From Polyangium mundeleinium (lineage in GTDB: Bacteria > Myxococcota_A > Polyangia > Polyangiales > Polyangiaceae), in contig NZ_JAQNDO010000001.1 in assembly GCF_028369105.1 (NCBI RefSeq), forward strand, positions 5,796,501 to 5,860,500: a DNA stretch of 64,000 nt. The letters run 5' to 3'. Shown piece after piece: positions 1-8,023 of the stretch (its first letter is position 1; the number at the start of each line of letters is the position of its first letter). The notes beneath the pieces were generated by a model. It ran no database searches and was not told where the DNA came from. It was given only the letters and a program-made list of their open reading frames with translations. Position numbers and translations under genes: made by a program.

Positions 1-1407
1 ATAGCTGGGCGCCGTGCCGTGGTGGACCTCGTCGATGATGACGTAGTCGAATCCCTCGGGCGTGAGGCGTGCGAGATGGTCGGGGCGCGAGAGCTTCTGC
101 ACGGAGGCAAAGACGACCTGGCCCGACAAATCGCTCTTGTCGCCGACGAACCAGCCGAAGCGTGCGTCCGCCATGAGCGATAGCCTCCGGAAGGTTTTCG
201 CGGCCTGGACGAGCAACTCCTCGCGATGGGCGAGGACGAGCACACGTGGACGCTGATTGTTCTCCACGCTCCACGCGGAGACGTCGAATGCGCCAAGCCA
301 CGTCTTGCCGAGCCCAGTGGCGAGCACCACGAGCGCCCGTGGATGGCTGCTTTCGCGACTCCGCCGCAACGCCGCGAGGGCTTCGCGTTGAAGTGCGTGC
401 GGCTCGGGAGGCTTGGGCGGCGGGTCTTCCCGTTCAGGGGAGGAAGAGGGGAGGAGCGCTGGCAATGGGCGAGGAAGCTTCGCATACGTATCGATCCAGG
501 CGGGAGAAAGCGGCAAGGCCGCATTCCACCAGCGATCGAAGGCGAGGACGATGGCCTGGTATGCGTCCGGATCACGGTCCTTTTCGACCCGCAGATTCCA
601 CTCGACACCCGAGCCGAGTGCCGGCTGAGAGATGTTGCTGGATCCGACGAACGCCGCCCCGAAGCCGGGGCCGGCGAAACGCCACGACTTCGGGTGAAAC
701 GACGGGATGCCTTTGGGGAGTTGCGCGATCTCGACGATGCGTGCCTCGAAGGACCCGGAGAGCTCCCTGGCCTCGGCGAGCGTGGCCACCATGCCCATCC
801 AATCGAGCAACGTTCGGAGCGCCTCGGCGGACGTGATTTGAAGGTAATCGCTGGTGACGAGCCGGACGCGGGCTCCGTGCGCGAGGGCGGCGAAGACGTG
901 GGCCTCGAGGAGGTCGAGCCCTCGCTCCTGGGTGAAGGCCGCGAGAATGGCGATGTCCGTCGCGCGGCGAAACAGCGGGTCGAGATGGGCGAGGAAAGGA
1001 TCGTCCGTGCCGCCTTGCGCAAGGGGAGAGGAGCGATTCGCGAGATAGTTGCCTTTGCCCGGAATGACATGCCGCACGCCGCCGCGGGGATCGTCGACAT
1101 CGCCGCGATACCGAGGGATGACGTGCACGTGCAGGTGCATGACGGTCTGTCCTGCGGCTTCCCCTGCATTGATGCCGATGTTGTAGCCGTCCGGGGAGAG
1201 CTCCGCGTCGAGCTTGCGCTTGACGTCGTCGACGAGTTCGAAGAGGGCCCTCTGCTCGTCGGGCGTCGCGTCGAACCAGGTCGCGACGAGGCGGCGCGGG
1301 ATGACGAGGGTGTGGCCGTGGCTGACCGGGTAGAGGTCGGCGACCGCAAAGGCGAGGGCGTTGCTCGCGATCCAGGAGGATGAGGGGATCCTGAGGAAGG
1401 GCGACAC
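1..1407 (-). CDS. HIT-PLD-DEAH helicase fusion, 5' part (runs off window)
   Basis: Reading leftward from a GTG at 1407 the frame stays open to the window edge, so the C-terminal part is missing. The N-terminal ~130 residues are a HIT-type nucleotide-binding domain with the histidine triad HLHVHVIPRYRGD and the upstream SHGHTLVIPRR segment. A phospholipase-D-like nuclease region follows (FHPKSW, then GSSNIS and EWN), and then a superfamily 2 helicase start with the Walker A segment LATGLGKT and the DEAH-type box IIDEVH near the edge. This order is known from large bacterial HIT/PLDc/helicase proteins that often end in a DUF3427-type region; they are suspected nucleic-acid defence or repair enzymes, but no activity can be read here. 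The start is chosen because an in-frame TGA lies 11 codons upstream and GTG is the only usual start codon before the HIT motif. No co-transcribed partner is visible upstream, where a repeat region begins. Confidence 0.85.
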   Translation of the reverse strand, partial: MSPFLRIPSSSWIASNALAFAVADLYPVSHGHTLVIPRRLVATWFDATPDEQRALFELVDDVKRKLDAELSPDGYNIGINAGEAAGQTVMHLHVHVIPRYRGDVDDPRGGVRHVIPGKGNYLANRSSPLAQGGTDDPFLAHLDPLFRRATDIAILAAFTQERGLDLLEAHVFAALAHGARVRLVTSDYLQITSAEALRTLLDWMGMVATLAEARELSGSFEARIVEIAQLPKGIPSFHPKSWRFAGPGFGAAFVGSSNISQPALGSGVEWNLRVEKDRDPDAYQAIVLAFDRWWNAALPLSPAWIDTYAKLPRPLPALLPSSSPEREDPPPKPPEPHALQREALAALRRSRESSHPRALVVLATGLGKTWLGAFDVSAWSVENNQRPRVLVLAHREELLVQAAKTFRRLSLMADARFGWFVGDKSDLSGQVVFASVQKLSRPDHLARLTPEGFDYVIIDEVHHGTAPSY

Positions 1408-1447
1408 GGCGGAAAGGGTAAGGGAAATATCCTCTCAGACGAAGCGC

Positions 1448-1890
1448 GAAGCCATCGCCGAGGTGGGTGGTTACCCTCTTCGAAGAGGGTCGCAGTCGTC
1501 GCTGGGTGGGTCGAGACCGTCCTCGGCCTGCACGAAGCCATCGGCGGGGTGGGTGGTTACCCTCCTTGAAGAGGGTCGCACCCGTCGGCGTGGTGGGTCG
1601 TGACGGTCGTCGACCTGCTGGAAGTCATCGGCGGGGTGGGTGGTTACCCTCCTTGAAGAGGGGTTCAGCCGTTGCCGGGGTGGGTCGTGATGGTCGTCGA
1701 CCTGCCCGAAGCTATCGGCGCGGTGGTTCGCAAGGGGCCTCGTCCTGCCCGCAGCCGTCGCCGCAGGGGATCATGAGCCTCTTCGACCAGGGTCGCAGCC
1801 GTCTGCGCGGTGGGTCGCAAGGGTCCTCGACCTGCTCGAAGCCATCGCTGTGGTGGGGCGTGACGGTCCTCGACCTGCTCGGAACCCCCT
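1448..1890. repeat. Degenerate tandem repeat, ~87-bp period
   Basis: A block resembling GAAGCCATCGGCGGGG recurs at 1448, 1534, 1621 and 1708, and again at about 1838; the companion GGTGGGTGGTTACCCTC starts at 1462, 1548 and 1635. The period is 86-87 bp for the first units and then breaks to half-unit steps (~43 bp), so copies decay toward the right. No convincing gene lies in 1408-2116; the long forward frame across it has repeat-driven composition and no recognisable domain. The block separates the helicase gene from tRNA-Lys. Its function is unknown. Confidence 0.7.
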
Positions 1891-2068
1891 CAGGTCACCT
1901 GTGCGGGCAGGTCGCGACCGGGTCACCGCCCGCGTTCGCGTCCCTATCTACGTCGTCACCCGACAGGTCCATCCGCGCTGCGGCAGGGGTGCGCCTCGGG
2001 GCAGCAAAGGACCCCGAGGTGACCATCCACCGGCTCGGCGATCGTGGGAACGGAGTCCAAGGAGGGGT

Positions 2069-2106
2069 CGTTGAGGGGGCTCCTCGCAGGAGCCAACTCC
2101 TCAACG
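2069..2106 (-). terminator. Hairpin downstream of tRNA-Lys
   Basis: An interrupted inverted repeat (CGTTGAGG at 2069-2076 with CCTCAACG at 2099-2106, and inner arms GGCTCC/GGAGCC) begins 10 nt beyond the CCA end of the leftward tRNA gene. The position suits a transcription terminator or 3' processing signal. No T-run follows, so intrinsic termination is uncertain. Confidence 0.5.
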
Positions 2107-2116
2107 ATTTCCGCTT

Positions 2117-2192
2117 TGGTGGGTCGACAGGGACTCGAACCCTGGACCTACGGGTTAAAAGCCCGCAGCTCTACCGACTGAGCTATCGACCC
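2117..2192 (-). tRNA. tRNA-Lys (anticodon TTT), CCA encoded
   Basis: On the minus strand a 76-nt cloverleaf can be folded: acceptor GGGTCGA pairs with TCGACCC, the D arm holds AGCTCAGTCGGTAGAGCT, the anticodon stem-loop is CGGGC-TTTTAAC-CCG with anticodon TTT (lysine), and the T arm is CAGGG-TTCGAGT-CCCTG. The 3' CCA is encoded at 2117-2119. A hairpin follows directly downstream. Confidence 0.97.
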
Positions 2193-2385
2193 TGGACATT
2201 CCGGCGGGGTTGTCCCTCCGGCACATCGCGGGCGCACCCTAGCACGATCCGGCCCGTCTGCGACAAGCAGGAAACGCTCCCTCCCGTCCGTCCACCCTCT
2301 TCCACCCTCCGCCCCCGCCGCCGCTTCCGCCTCCGCATCCGTTCCCTCGCCTTCCTGCCGCAGCCGCGCTAAGAGGCGGTCCACC

Positions 2386-3165
2386 ATGTCCGAGCGCCGG
2401 GAAACGTCGGAGTCCTTCGGGGCCCTGTTCGAGCAAGCGGGCGGTGGTCGCCAGGAGCGACGCCGCTTCCACGTGGGCGACAAGCTCGAAGTGACCATCG
2501 TCGTCGTCGCCCAGAACGCCGTCTTCGCCGATCTCGGCGGCAAGCAAGAGGGCTTTTTCGAACGGATCGACCTCACCGATCCCGACGGGAAGCTGCTCGT
2601 CGCCGTCGGAAACAAGGTCAGCGCCACCGTCGCCGCCATCGAGCGCGGCACCGGCCAGGTCCGCCTGAGCCCCCTCTTCATCCGCAACGCCGAAGGCGAT
2701 CCGCTCACCACCTCCATCGGCCTCGGCGCCAAAGGTCAGTCCCCCGTCCTCGTCGAGGGCGCGCGCGTCAAGGGCAGCGTCACCGGCGTCGAGCGCTACG
2801 GCGTGTTCGTGCAGATCGCAGGCACCCAAGGGCGCAACGGCCGCGGTCTCATCCCCACCGTGGAGACCGGCACGCCGCGCGGCGCAGACCTGAAGAAGCA
2901 CTTCACCGTCGGCCAAGAGGTCGAAACAAAGATCGTGAACATCGATCAGGAGGGCAAGATCCGCCTGTCGATCACCGCAGTCGCGCGCGACGAGGAGCGC
3001 AACTCGTTCGAGAAGTTCAAGGACGGGGGCAGCGCCGAGGCAGCCGAGGCAGCAGCGGACAAACCCAAGGCCGATGGGAAGAAGGCGCCGCAAGGCGGCG
3101 CGAAGAAGCCCGAGCCGCGCGGGTTCGGGACGCTCGGAGATCTGCTGTCGAAGAAGAAGAAGTGA
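2386..3165 (+). CDS. Two-S1-domain RNA-binding protein
   Basis: This 259-residue protein carries two S1/OB-fold modules. The first, about residues 28-95, has [17 protein letters not shown] followed by [13 protein letters not shown]; the second, about 120-200, has [17 protein letters not shown] and KIRLSITA. The C-terminal ~45 residues are rich in Lys, Ala and Pro and end in KKKK, likely a disordered nucleic-acid-contacting tail. S1 repeats bind single-stranded RNA in ribosomal protein S1, RNases and Tex-like proteins. No catalytic domain is present, so a role as a small RNA-binding or translation-associated factor is an inference. Its stop overlaps the GTG start of dut, so the two are probably co-transcribed and coupled. 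The ATG at 2386 is the first in frame. Confidence 0.85.
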   Translation: MSERRETSESFGALFEQAGGGRQERRRFHVGDKLEVTIVVVAQNAVFADLGGKQEGFFERIDLTDPDGKLLVAVGNKVSATVAAIERGTGQVRLSPLFIRNAEGDPLTTSIGLGAKGQSPVLVEGARVKGSVTGVERYGVFVQIAGTQGRNGRGLIPTVETGTPRGADLKKHFTVGQEVETKIVNIDQEGKIRLSITAVARDEERNSFEKFKDGGSAEAAEAAADKPKADGKKAPQGGAKKPEPRGFGTLGDLLSKKKK

Positions 3166-3617
3166 CAGTCCGAGAATCCGTGCGCATCGCATGCATGCGC
3201 GTGGCCGGTCCGGACGTGCCGCTGCCGGCGTACCAATCCGCAGGCGCCGTCGGGCTCGATCTGTGCGCAGCCGTGGTCGACGAGGTGTCGATCGGTCGCG
3301 GCGAGCGCAAGCTCGTGCCAACAGGCGTGCGTGTCGCCATCCCCGAAGGATACGAGGGGCAGGTGCGGCCACGCTCAGGGCTCGCGCTGAAGCACGGGAT
3401 CACCGTGCTAAACGCACCAGGGACGATCGATCCGGATTACCGCGGCGAGCTGATGGTGCTGCTCATCAACCACGGCGACGCACCGTTCGTCGTGCGTCGC
3501 GGAGAGCGGATCGCACAGCTCGTGATCTGTCCCGTGGCGCGCGCCGAGCTCGTCGTCGCAGAGTCACTCGACGAGACGGTACGCGGCGTCGGCGGGTACG
3601 GTTCGACCGGGCAGTGA
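3162..3617 (+). CDS. dut: dUTP diphosphatase
   Basis: Hydrolyses dUTP to dUMP and PPi, limiting uracil in DNA and feeding dTMP synthesis. All five trimeric dUTPase motifs are visible in order: AGAVGLDL (I), PRSGLA (II), [11 protein letters not shown] (III, with the catalytic Asp), RIAQLV (IV) and the Gly-rich C-terminus GVGGYGSTG (V). The 151-residue length fits the family. The GTG at 3162 overlaps the stop of the S1 gene; a start at the GTG at 3180 or the ATG at 3195 is also possible and would give an N-terminus closer to usual homologues. An intergenic palindromic element (3641-3976) begins 23 nt after the stop. Confidence 0.95.
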   Translation: MTVRESVRIACMRVAGPDVPLPAYQSAGAVGLDLCAAVVDEVSIGRGERKLVPTGVRVAIPEGYEGQVRPRSGLALKHGITVLNAPGTIDPDYRGELMVLLINHGDAPFVVRRGERIAQLVICPVARAELVVAESLDETVRGVGGYGSTGQ

Positions 3618-3640
3618 GAGGCGAGCATGCCTGGAGCGCG

Positions 3641-3976
3641 GAGCTGGGGCTTTGCCCCAGGCCCCACCGGGGCTGTCCGCCCCTGGACCCGGACCAGCGC
3701 AAGCGCTGGACTCGGGGTCGATGAACTGCGCTCCGCGCAGTTCATCGAACAGCCGCTGGCAAGACCGCCAATGACCCTGCCAACCAAGGCCGCAGCGATG
3801 CAGGTTCAACCGGCAACGTTTGCGTCGTCAGGTTGAGACCCACCTACGTGGTCTTGCCACCGGCCCGTTGGAAGAACTGCGCACCGCGCAGTTCTTCCAG
3901 CCCCGGTCCAGGCCGTGCCTGGTTCGGGTCGAGGGGCGAACAGCCCCCGCGGGGTCCGGGGCAGCGCCCCGGCGCG
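3641..3976. repeat. Composite palindromic element, copy 1 (two arms)
   Basis: This fills the gap between the convergent dut and M50 genes. The left arm carries a GGGGCTTTGCCCC hairpin, a GACCAGCGCAAGCGCTGG hairpin, the perfect palindrome GATGAACTGCGC-N3-GCGCAGTTCATC (3720-3746) and then CTGGCAAGACC. The right arm is the same module order in reverse complement with the variant GAAGAACTGCGC-N3-GCGCAGTTCTTC (3873-3899). About 60 bp of unlike sequence separates the arms. The left arm matches the right arms of copies 2 and 6 almost exactly over about 120 bp. No ORF or transposase is present. Confidence 0.85.
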
Positions 3977-3989
3977 ACGTCCTGCAGGG

Positions 3990-5420
3990 TCACGGGCGAG
4001 GGACGACGGCTTCGAGCCCGCTTCGTGCGCGTAGTGCTTCGAGGGCCTTGTCGGACCAGACGCGGCTTCGATCGCTGAAGCCGGCCTCGACGGCCTTGCG
4101 CAGCATGTCGAGTGCGCGCTCGTAGGCGCCGTCTTGTGCGTGCGCGCGGGCTGCTTCGTAGGCGTCTTCGGCGCTCTTTTGCCTTTCGAAGACGGCCTCC
4201 GAGAGACGCGCTGACCAGTCGAATGCGCGACCGTCGAAGGCGAGCTTTGCCATCTTGCGCGCGTCGTCTTCGCTGAGTGAGTCGACGATGTCGTAGGCGA
4301 TCGCTGCGGCTCGTGCGACCTCGCCTTGCTCGAGGAGGATCTGCACGAGCGGGCCGACGATCTCCTTGCGATCGTCGCCGCTTGCGCGCGCTGCTTCCAG
4401 CACGCGGCGTGCTGCGCTGAGCTCACGCTTGGCGAGATGCACTGCGCCTACGAGTGCTGGATCGACCTCGCCGAGCTTGCGCGCTTCGGCTACGCGTTGG
4501 GCTGCCTCGTCGACGTTGTCTGCGGCCAGTGCGACCCAGCCGAGCACCTCGAAGGCCTCGCGACGTCCGCGCGGCGGCAGCGGCTCGCCTGTCCGCTGCT
4601 CGTAGGAGAAGATTTCCTGAACGAGACTTCGCGCGCGGCCGAGCTCCTCGTCGGCGACGGCTTGCCGGGCGCGGAGCAGGAGCGAGAGCAGCTCGCCCGA
4701 GAGCGCGGGCTCCGTGTCTGGCGCCGGCGCGTGTGGCCGCGGATCCTCCTCGGTGTCGCCGGGCCCCAGCGTTTGCAGACGCCGCAGACTCTGGAACGCG
4801 AGCATGCCGAACATGACGGCCAGGAAGAGGTTGTGCGAACGCAGGCCGTAGAGCGCCACGCCGAACCCTGCCAGCATCGAGACGCCCGCCACGAGCCGGA
4901 CGCGCCGCGGGCCGAGTGCTTGCTCGAGCACGTGCCCGCCGTCGAGCGGCAGCACGGGCAGCAGGTTGATGAGGCCCCAGCGCAGGTTGACGTAGATGAG
5001 CACGTCGAGCGCGAAGCGGCCGATCGTGGGGACACGCGCGGCGACCTGGGCCGGGGCGTGGTGGTCGAGCCAGTAGTCGAACCCGAAGAACAGGCCCGCG
5101 AAGGCGAACCCGGCGAAGGGGCCGGCCAGGCTGATGAGGATGTGATCGATGCGCCGCAGCGGGAGCACCTGCTGCCAGCGGGTCACGCCGCCCATGAGGT
5201 AGAGCGTGATCTCTGGCTGGATGCGGTGCCGCCGGATCGCCAGGGCGTGGCCGAGCTCGTGGACGAGGACGCTCACGAGCACGACGAGCGCCCACACGGC
5301 GAGCGGCAGGAGGCCGGCGGGCCCGCGCGACAGGTCCACGAAATTGATGCCGAGCAGCACCGTGGTGAACCAGAAGCTCGCCTGGACCTCGACGTCGATG
5401 CCGAACAGCCTGAAATTCAT
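3990..5420 (-). CDS. M50-family membrane metallopeptidase with C-terminal helical-repeat region
   Basis: A 476-residue membrane protein. The N-terminal half has several hydrophobic segments and both M50 (site-2-protease) signatures: HELGH at residues 54-58, with two zinc histidines and the catalytic Glu, and LPLDGGH at 158-163, supplying the third zinc ligand. Such proteases cut substrates within or next to the membrane; many act in regulated intramembrane proteolysis. From about residue 240 onward the sequence is soluble, Ala/Glu/Arg-rich and helical, resembling TPR-like repeats that may recruit a substrate. The compact core without a PDZ domain resembles the SpoIVFB/Rip3-type branch. It is divergent from the SGNH lipoprotein gene and ends against repeat copy 1. 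Confidence 0.88.
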   Translation of the reverse strand: MNFRLFGIDVEVQASFWFTTVLLGINFVDLSRGPAGLLPLAVWALVVLVSVLVHELGHALAIRRHRIQPEITLYLMGGVTRWQQVLPLRRIDHILISLAGPFAGFAFAGLFFGFDYWLDHHAPAQVAARVPTIGRFALDVLIYVNLRWGLINLLPVLPLDGGHVLEQALGPRRVRLVAGVSMLAGFGVALYGLRSHNLFLAVMFGMLAFQSLRRLQTLGPGDTEEDPRPHAPAPDTEPALSGELLSLLLRARQAVADEELGRARSLVQEIFSYEQRTGEPLPPRGRREAFEVLGWVALAADNVDEAAQRVAEARKLGEVDPALVGAVHLAKRELSAARRVLEAARASGDDRKEIVGPLVQILLEQGEVARAAAIAYDIVDSLSEDDARKMAKLAFDGRAFDWSARLSEAVFERQKSAEDAYEAARAHAQDGAYERALDMLRKAVEAGFSDRSRVWSDKALEALRARSGLEAVVPRP

Positions 5421-5516
5421 GCCCTCGAATATCCTCGTGCACGCCCGCCCGAGGCGGGCCGATTCTTTGCGGCTCGGACGAAGTGTGGCTTAGAGTGCGG
5501 AGCCCTGGGACCTCCG

Positions 5517-6416
5517 ATGTGCTCTTCGAGCTTCGCTCCGCTCCTCGCGCCCACGCTTCTCTACCTCGTCGGCGCGTGCGCCTCCGCCGCGCCTCCGGAG
5601 GCGCAGCCTGGCACGCCAGCAAGCGCCACGCACGTACAGGGCGACGTGGCCGCACCACAGGAGGCACACGCGTCCCCTGCAGGGGCTGCGGGCGAGGCTC
5701 CGGCGGCGGCTCCAGCGGCGGCCCCGACGGCGGCTCCCGCGTCCACGCCCGCGGGCACGGCAGGGGAGGTCCCACCGGAGGCGGCGCCGCCGATCGAGCC
5801 TCGCTCGGTCGTCCTGCACATCGGCGACTCGTTCCTCATGGCCGGCTTTTCCCAGGCGCTGCGGCCCAAGATGAAGGCCGTCGGCGCGCTCTACGAGGTC
5901 CGCTCCGAGCAGGCTTCGTACACCACGAGCTGGCACCTGAAGCTCGCGAAGCTCGTTGGCGATTACCACCCCGACCTCGTGATCATCAACCTCGGCGCGA
6001 ACGAGGTGACGTTGACCGATCCGGCCGCGCGCGCCGACGCGGTCGAGCGGCTGGTCAAGATCGTCGGTGACAGGCCGTGCGTGTGGGTCTCGCCGCCGCT
6101 CTGGCGCAAGGACACCGGCATCATCGAGATCTTCCGCAAGCACACCTCGCCCTGCCGCTTCTTCGACTCCGACGCGTACGCCGGCCCGATCTCGCGCCAG
6201 CCTGACGGGATCCACCCCGACGCCGCCGGCGGCACCACGTGGGCCGACGCGTTCTTCCGCTGGCTGCTCGCCGAGCGCGCGCCGCTGCCCAAGGAGGGCG
6301 AGGCCCTGCCGAAGGGATCGGGCAGGCACGCCGTGAACCCCTGGCGCCTGCGCCCGGAAAAAAACGGCGCGAGCCCGAGCCCGAGCCCGCAGAAGACCGC
6401 GCAGACGCAGCCCTAG
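5517..6416 (+). CDS. SGNH/GDSL-like hydrolase lipoprotein
   Basis: The protein has 299 residues from the ATG at 5517, which lies just before a hydrophobic leader ending in the lipobox VGAC, so a lipid-anchored secreted protein is expected. An Ala/Pro-rich linker (about residues 25-90) precedes an SGNH fold: the nucleophile block HIGDSF (Ser at ~105), the LGANEV block, and the C-terminal catalytic pair in DGIHPDA (Asp ~230, His ~233). Members hydrolyse or transfer esters, often O-acetyl groups on cell-wall polymers; the substrate here is not evident. The far longer upstream extension of the same frame is antisense to the M50 gene and is not used. Its stop codon overlaps that of the convergent acyltransferase gene. 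Confidence 0.85.
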   Translation: MCSSSFAPLLAPTLLYLVGACASAAPPEAQPGTPASATHVQGDVAAPQEAHASPAGAAGEAPAAAPAAAPTAAPASTPAGTAGEVPPEAAPPIEPRSVVLHIGDSFLMAGFSQALRPKMKAVGALYEVRSEQASYTTSWHLKLAKLVGDYHPDLVIINLGANEVTLTDPAARADAVERLVKIVGDRPCVWVSPPLWRKDTGIIEIFRKHTSPCRFFDSDAYAGPISRQPDGIHPDAAGGTTWADAFFRWLLAERAPLPKEGEALPKGSGRHAVNPWRLRPEKNGASPSPSPQKTAQTQP

Positions 6417-7120
6417 CTCCCCATCGCCTCGATGATCGCGTCGTGCACCGCGGTCGTGAGCTCCTTGCGGTGCTCCTTGCCGTACGCCTTCGGATCGATC
6501 GGCGGCAGGATCGTCACGACCACGCGTTTGCCCTTGCGCACGATCGTCCCGCGCGCAGGCAGCACGTCACGCGTGCCGTCGATCGCCACCGGCAAGATGC
6601 GGTGGCCCGTCTCCAGCGCCAGGTGAAACCCGCCGCTCTTGAACGGGCCGACGAGACCCGTCGCGCTGCGCGTCCCTTCGGGCGCGATCCAGAGCAGCGA
6701 TCCTTCCTCCAGCATGCTGCTCGACGTGCGCAGCGCGGAGACGGCTTGCGCGCGGTTGCCGCGCTCGACGCGGACGAACCCCGCGGCCTTCATCGCGTGG
6801 CCCCAAACCGGGACGTCGAAGAGCTCCGCCTTCGCCACCATGCGCAGCCGCCGATCCGGGATCGCGCGGTAGAGCGCCGGGATGTCGTAGAGGCTCTGGT
6901 GGTTCGACATCACGATGAACGTCTCGCGGCCGTCGCCGAGGTGCTCTCGCCCGCGCACGACGAGGCTCACCTCCGCGTCCGCGAAGAGCTTCCTCGACCA
7001 CCACGCGAGCCGCTCGTCGCACGTCTCGGCGTCGAGGCGACCGGTCGCCGCGTCGAACACCGTGGACACGCTGATGCGCGCCGTGTCGAGGAAGCCCTTG
7101 GCCGTCTCGACGAGCGTCAA
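6413..7120 (-). CDS. 1-acyl-glycerol-3-phosphate acyltransferase family (PlsC-like)
   Basis: A 235-residue protein with the acyltransferase blocks NHQSLYD (HX4D catalytic motif), the FVRVERGN block and PEGTRS, followed by PFKSGGFHLAL. These define the LPLAT/PlsC family, which acylates lysophosphatidate to phosphatidate at the inner membrane. Whether it is the housekeeping enzyme or a paralogue is not clear. The start is taken as TTG at 7120: it overlaps the stop of the upstream lipoprotein gene (TTGA), an RBS-like GGAGGG sits about 6 nt ahead, and the sequence before it belongs to the other gene's frame. It is the last gene of a leftward run that includes YjbQ and the MNIO module. Confidence 0.88.
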   Translation of the reverse strand: MTLVETAKGFLDTARISVSTVFDAATGRLDAETCDERLAWWSRKLFADAEVSLVVRGREHLGDGRETFIVMSNHQSLYDIPALYRAIPDRRLRMVAKAELFDVPVWGHAMKAAGFVRVERGNRAQAVSALRTSSSMLEEGSLLWIAPEGTRSATGLVGPFKSGGFHLALETGHRILPVAIDGTRDVLPARGTIVRKGKRVVVTILPPIDPKAYGKEHRKELTTAVHDAIIEAMGS

Positions 7121-7536
7121 CGCCCCCTCCGCTTCTTCTTCGCGTCGGGGAAGCGCGCGTTGCACGTGTCGATGCACTCCTTGTCGGTGCACGCCTTGAT
7201 GCACTCGTCGATGGTCTTCGCGTTCGCGTCCGTCGGGTCCTGCTCCTCGGCCGGCTTCGGATCGAGCGTCTTGCAGAGGTTGTCGGCGCAGTACGCGCCC
7301 GCAGCGCAGTCGGTGTCGTAGAGGCACTGCACGCAGCGGAGGTTCCAGCAGATGCCGGCCTCGGTGCCGGCGTCGCGCGCGATGCAGTCGTCGTTCGTCT
7401 CGCACGTGGCGAAGCGGCCGTCTTCGAGGCTGCCGGGCAGGCCGCCGGCGCAGGCGGAGACGAGCGCCGCGGCGAGCGCGAGGGGCAAAGGAAGGATGAC
7501 GAGAGCGCGGGCGAGGATCGAGGTGCGTGCGTTCAT
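7117..7536 (-). CDS. Small Cys-rich lipoprotein
   Basis: A 139-residue protein with an N-terminal hydrophobic signal ending in the lipobox VSAC, then a domain with about a dozen cysteines in spaced patterns (CETNDDC, CWNLRCVQC, DTDC, YCADNLC, CIKAC, CIDTC). This recalls the disulfide-rich domains common in secreted myxobacterial lipoproteins. The C-terminus is basic (KKKRRGR). The function is unknown. Its ATG at 7536 overlaps the YjbQ stop, and its stop overlaps the TTG start of the acyltransferase, so the three genes are translationally coupled. Confidence 0.75.
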   Translation of the reverse strand: MNARTSILARALVILPLPLALAAALVSACAGGLPGSLEDGRFATCETNDDCIARDAGTEAGICWNLRCVQCLYDTDCAAGAYCADNLCKTLDPKPAEEQDPTDANAKTIDECIKACTDKECIDTCNARFPDAKKKRRGR

Positions 7537-7970
7537 GGGCCTCCGGCGCCGAGGACGGTGATCACGAGGCGCCTCGTGTGCGGGCTCGTTCGGTGCTCCC
7601 AGACGTAGATCGCCTGCCAGGTCCCGAGCGCGAGCTTGCCCGCGGTGATCGGGATCGTGAGGCTCGTGCTGGTGATGGCCGCGCGGATGTGCGCCGGCAT
7701 GTCGTCCGGGCCCTCGGCGTCGTGCTCGTAGCCGGCGCCCTCGGGCGCGACGCGCGCCATCCACCGCTCGAGATCCCGGAGCACGGCCGGATCGGCGTTC
7801 TCCTGGACGACGAGGCTCGCCGAGGTGTGCTGGAGGAAAAGCGAGCAGAGGCCGATCGTGACGCTGGCGTCGTCGAGCACAGCGGCGACCGCGCTCGTGA
7901 CGTCGTAGAGACCCCGCCCACGGGTGCGGATGTCGAGGGTCTTCTGGTGGACGTTCTCCCTCATCGGCAC
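7533..7970 (-). CDS. YjbQ/UPF0047 family protein
   Basis: A 145-residue single-domain protein with the family signatures LFLQHTSASL, a central Asp-rich segment and GTWQAIYVWEH, close to the usual ~140 residues. Members form trimers with a conserved His/Asp metal site, and some have weak thiamine-phosphate-synthase activity in vitro; the physiological role is unsettled. The GTG at 7970 is the longest start and an ATG follows two codons later (7964), either of which may be used. The gene lies 54 nt downstream of the HvfC/BufC-like gene on the same strand. Confidence 0.9.
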   Translation of the reverse strand: MPMRENVHQKTLDIRTRGRGLYDVTSAVAAVLDDASVTIGLCSLFLQHTSASLVVQENADPAVLRDLERWMARVAPEGAGYEHDAEGPDDMPAHIRAAITSTSLTIPITAGKLALGTWQAIYVWEHRTSPHTRRLVITVLGAGGP

Positions 7971-8023
7971 GTTGCCCCCCGTACGTGGCTCCTACCGTGT
8001 CCGATGGTCGGGGCTCTCTGCAA

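Noticed and set aside
226-1383. A 385-codon forward frame over the helicase gene
   Set aside because: It is antisense to the HIT-PLD-helicase frame, which shows clear family motifs; the forward product has no domain and Arg/Gly/Glu-rich shadow composition.
1467-2372. A 301-codon forward frame across the 87-bp repeat and tRNA
   Set aside because: It reads through the tRNA-Lys gene on the opposite strand and repeated DNA; no RBS or domain was seen.
4326-5516. Upstream extension of the SGNH lipoprotein frame (696 codons in all)
   Set aside because: The extension is antisense to the M50 gene; the ATG at 5517 gives a proper lipoprotein signal.
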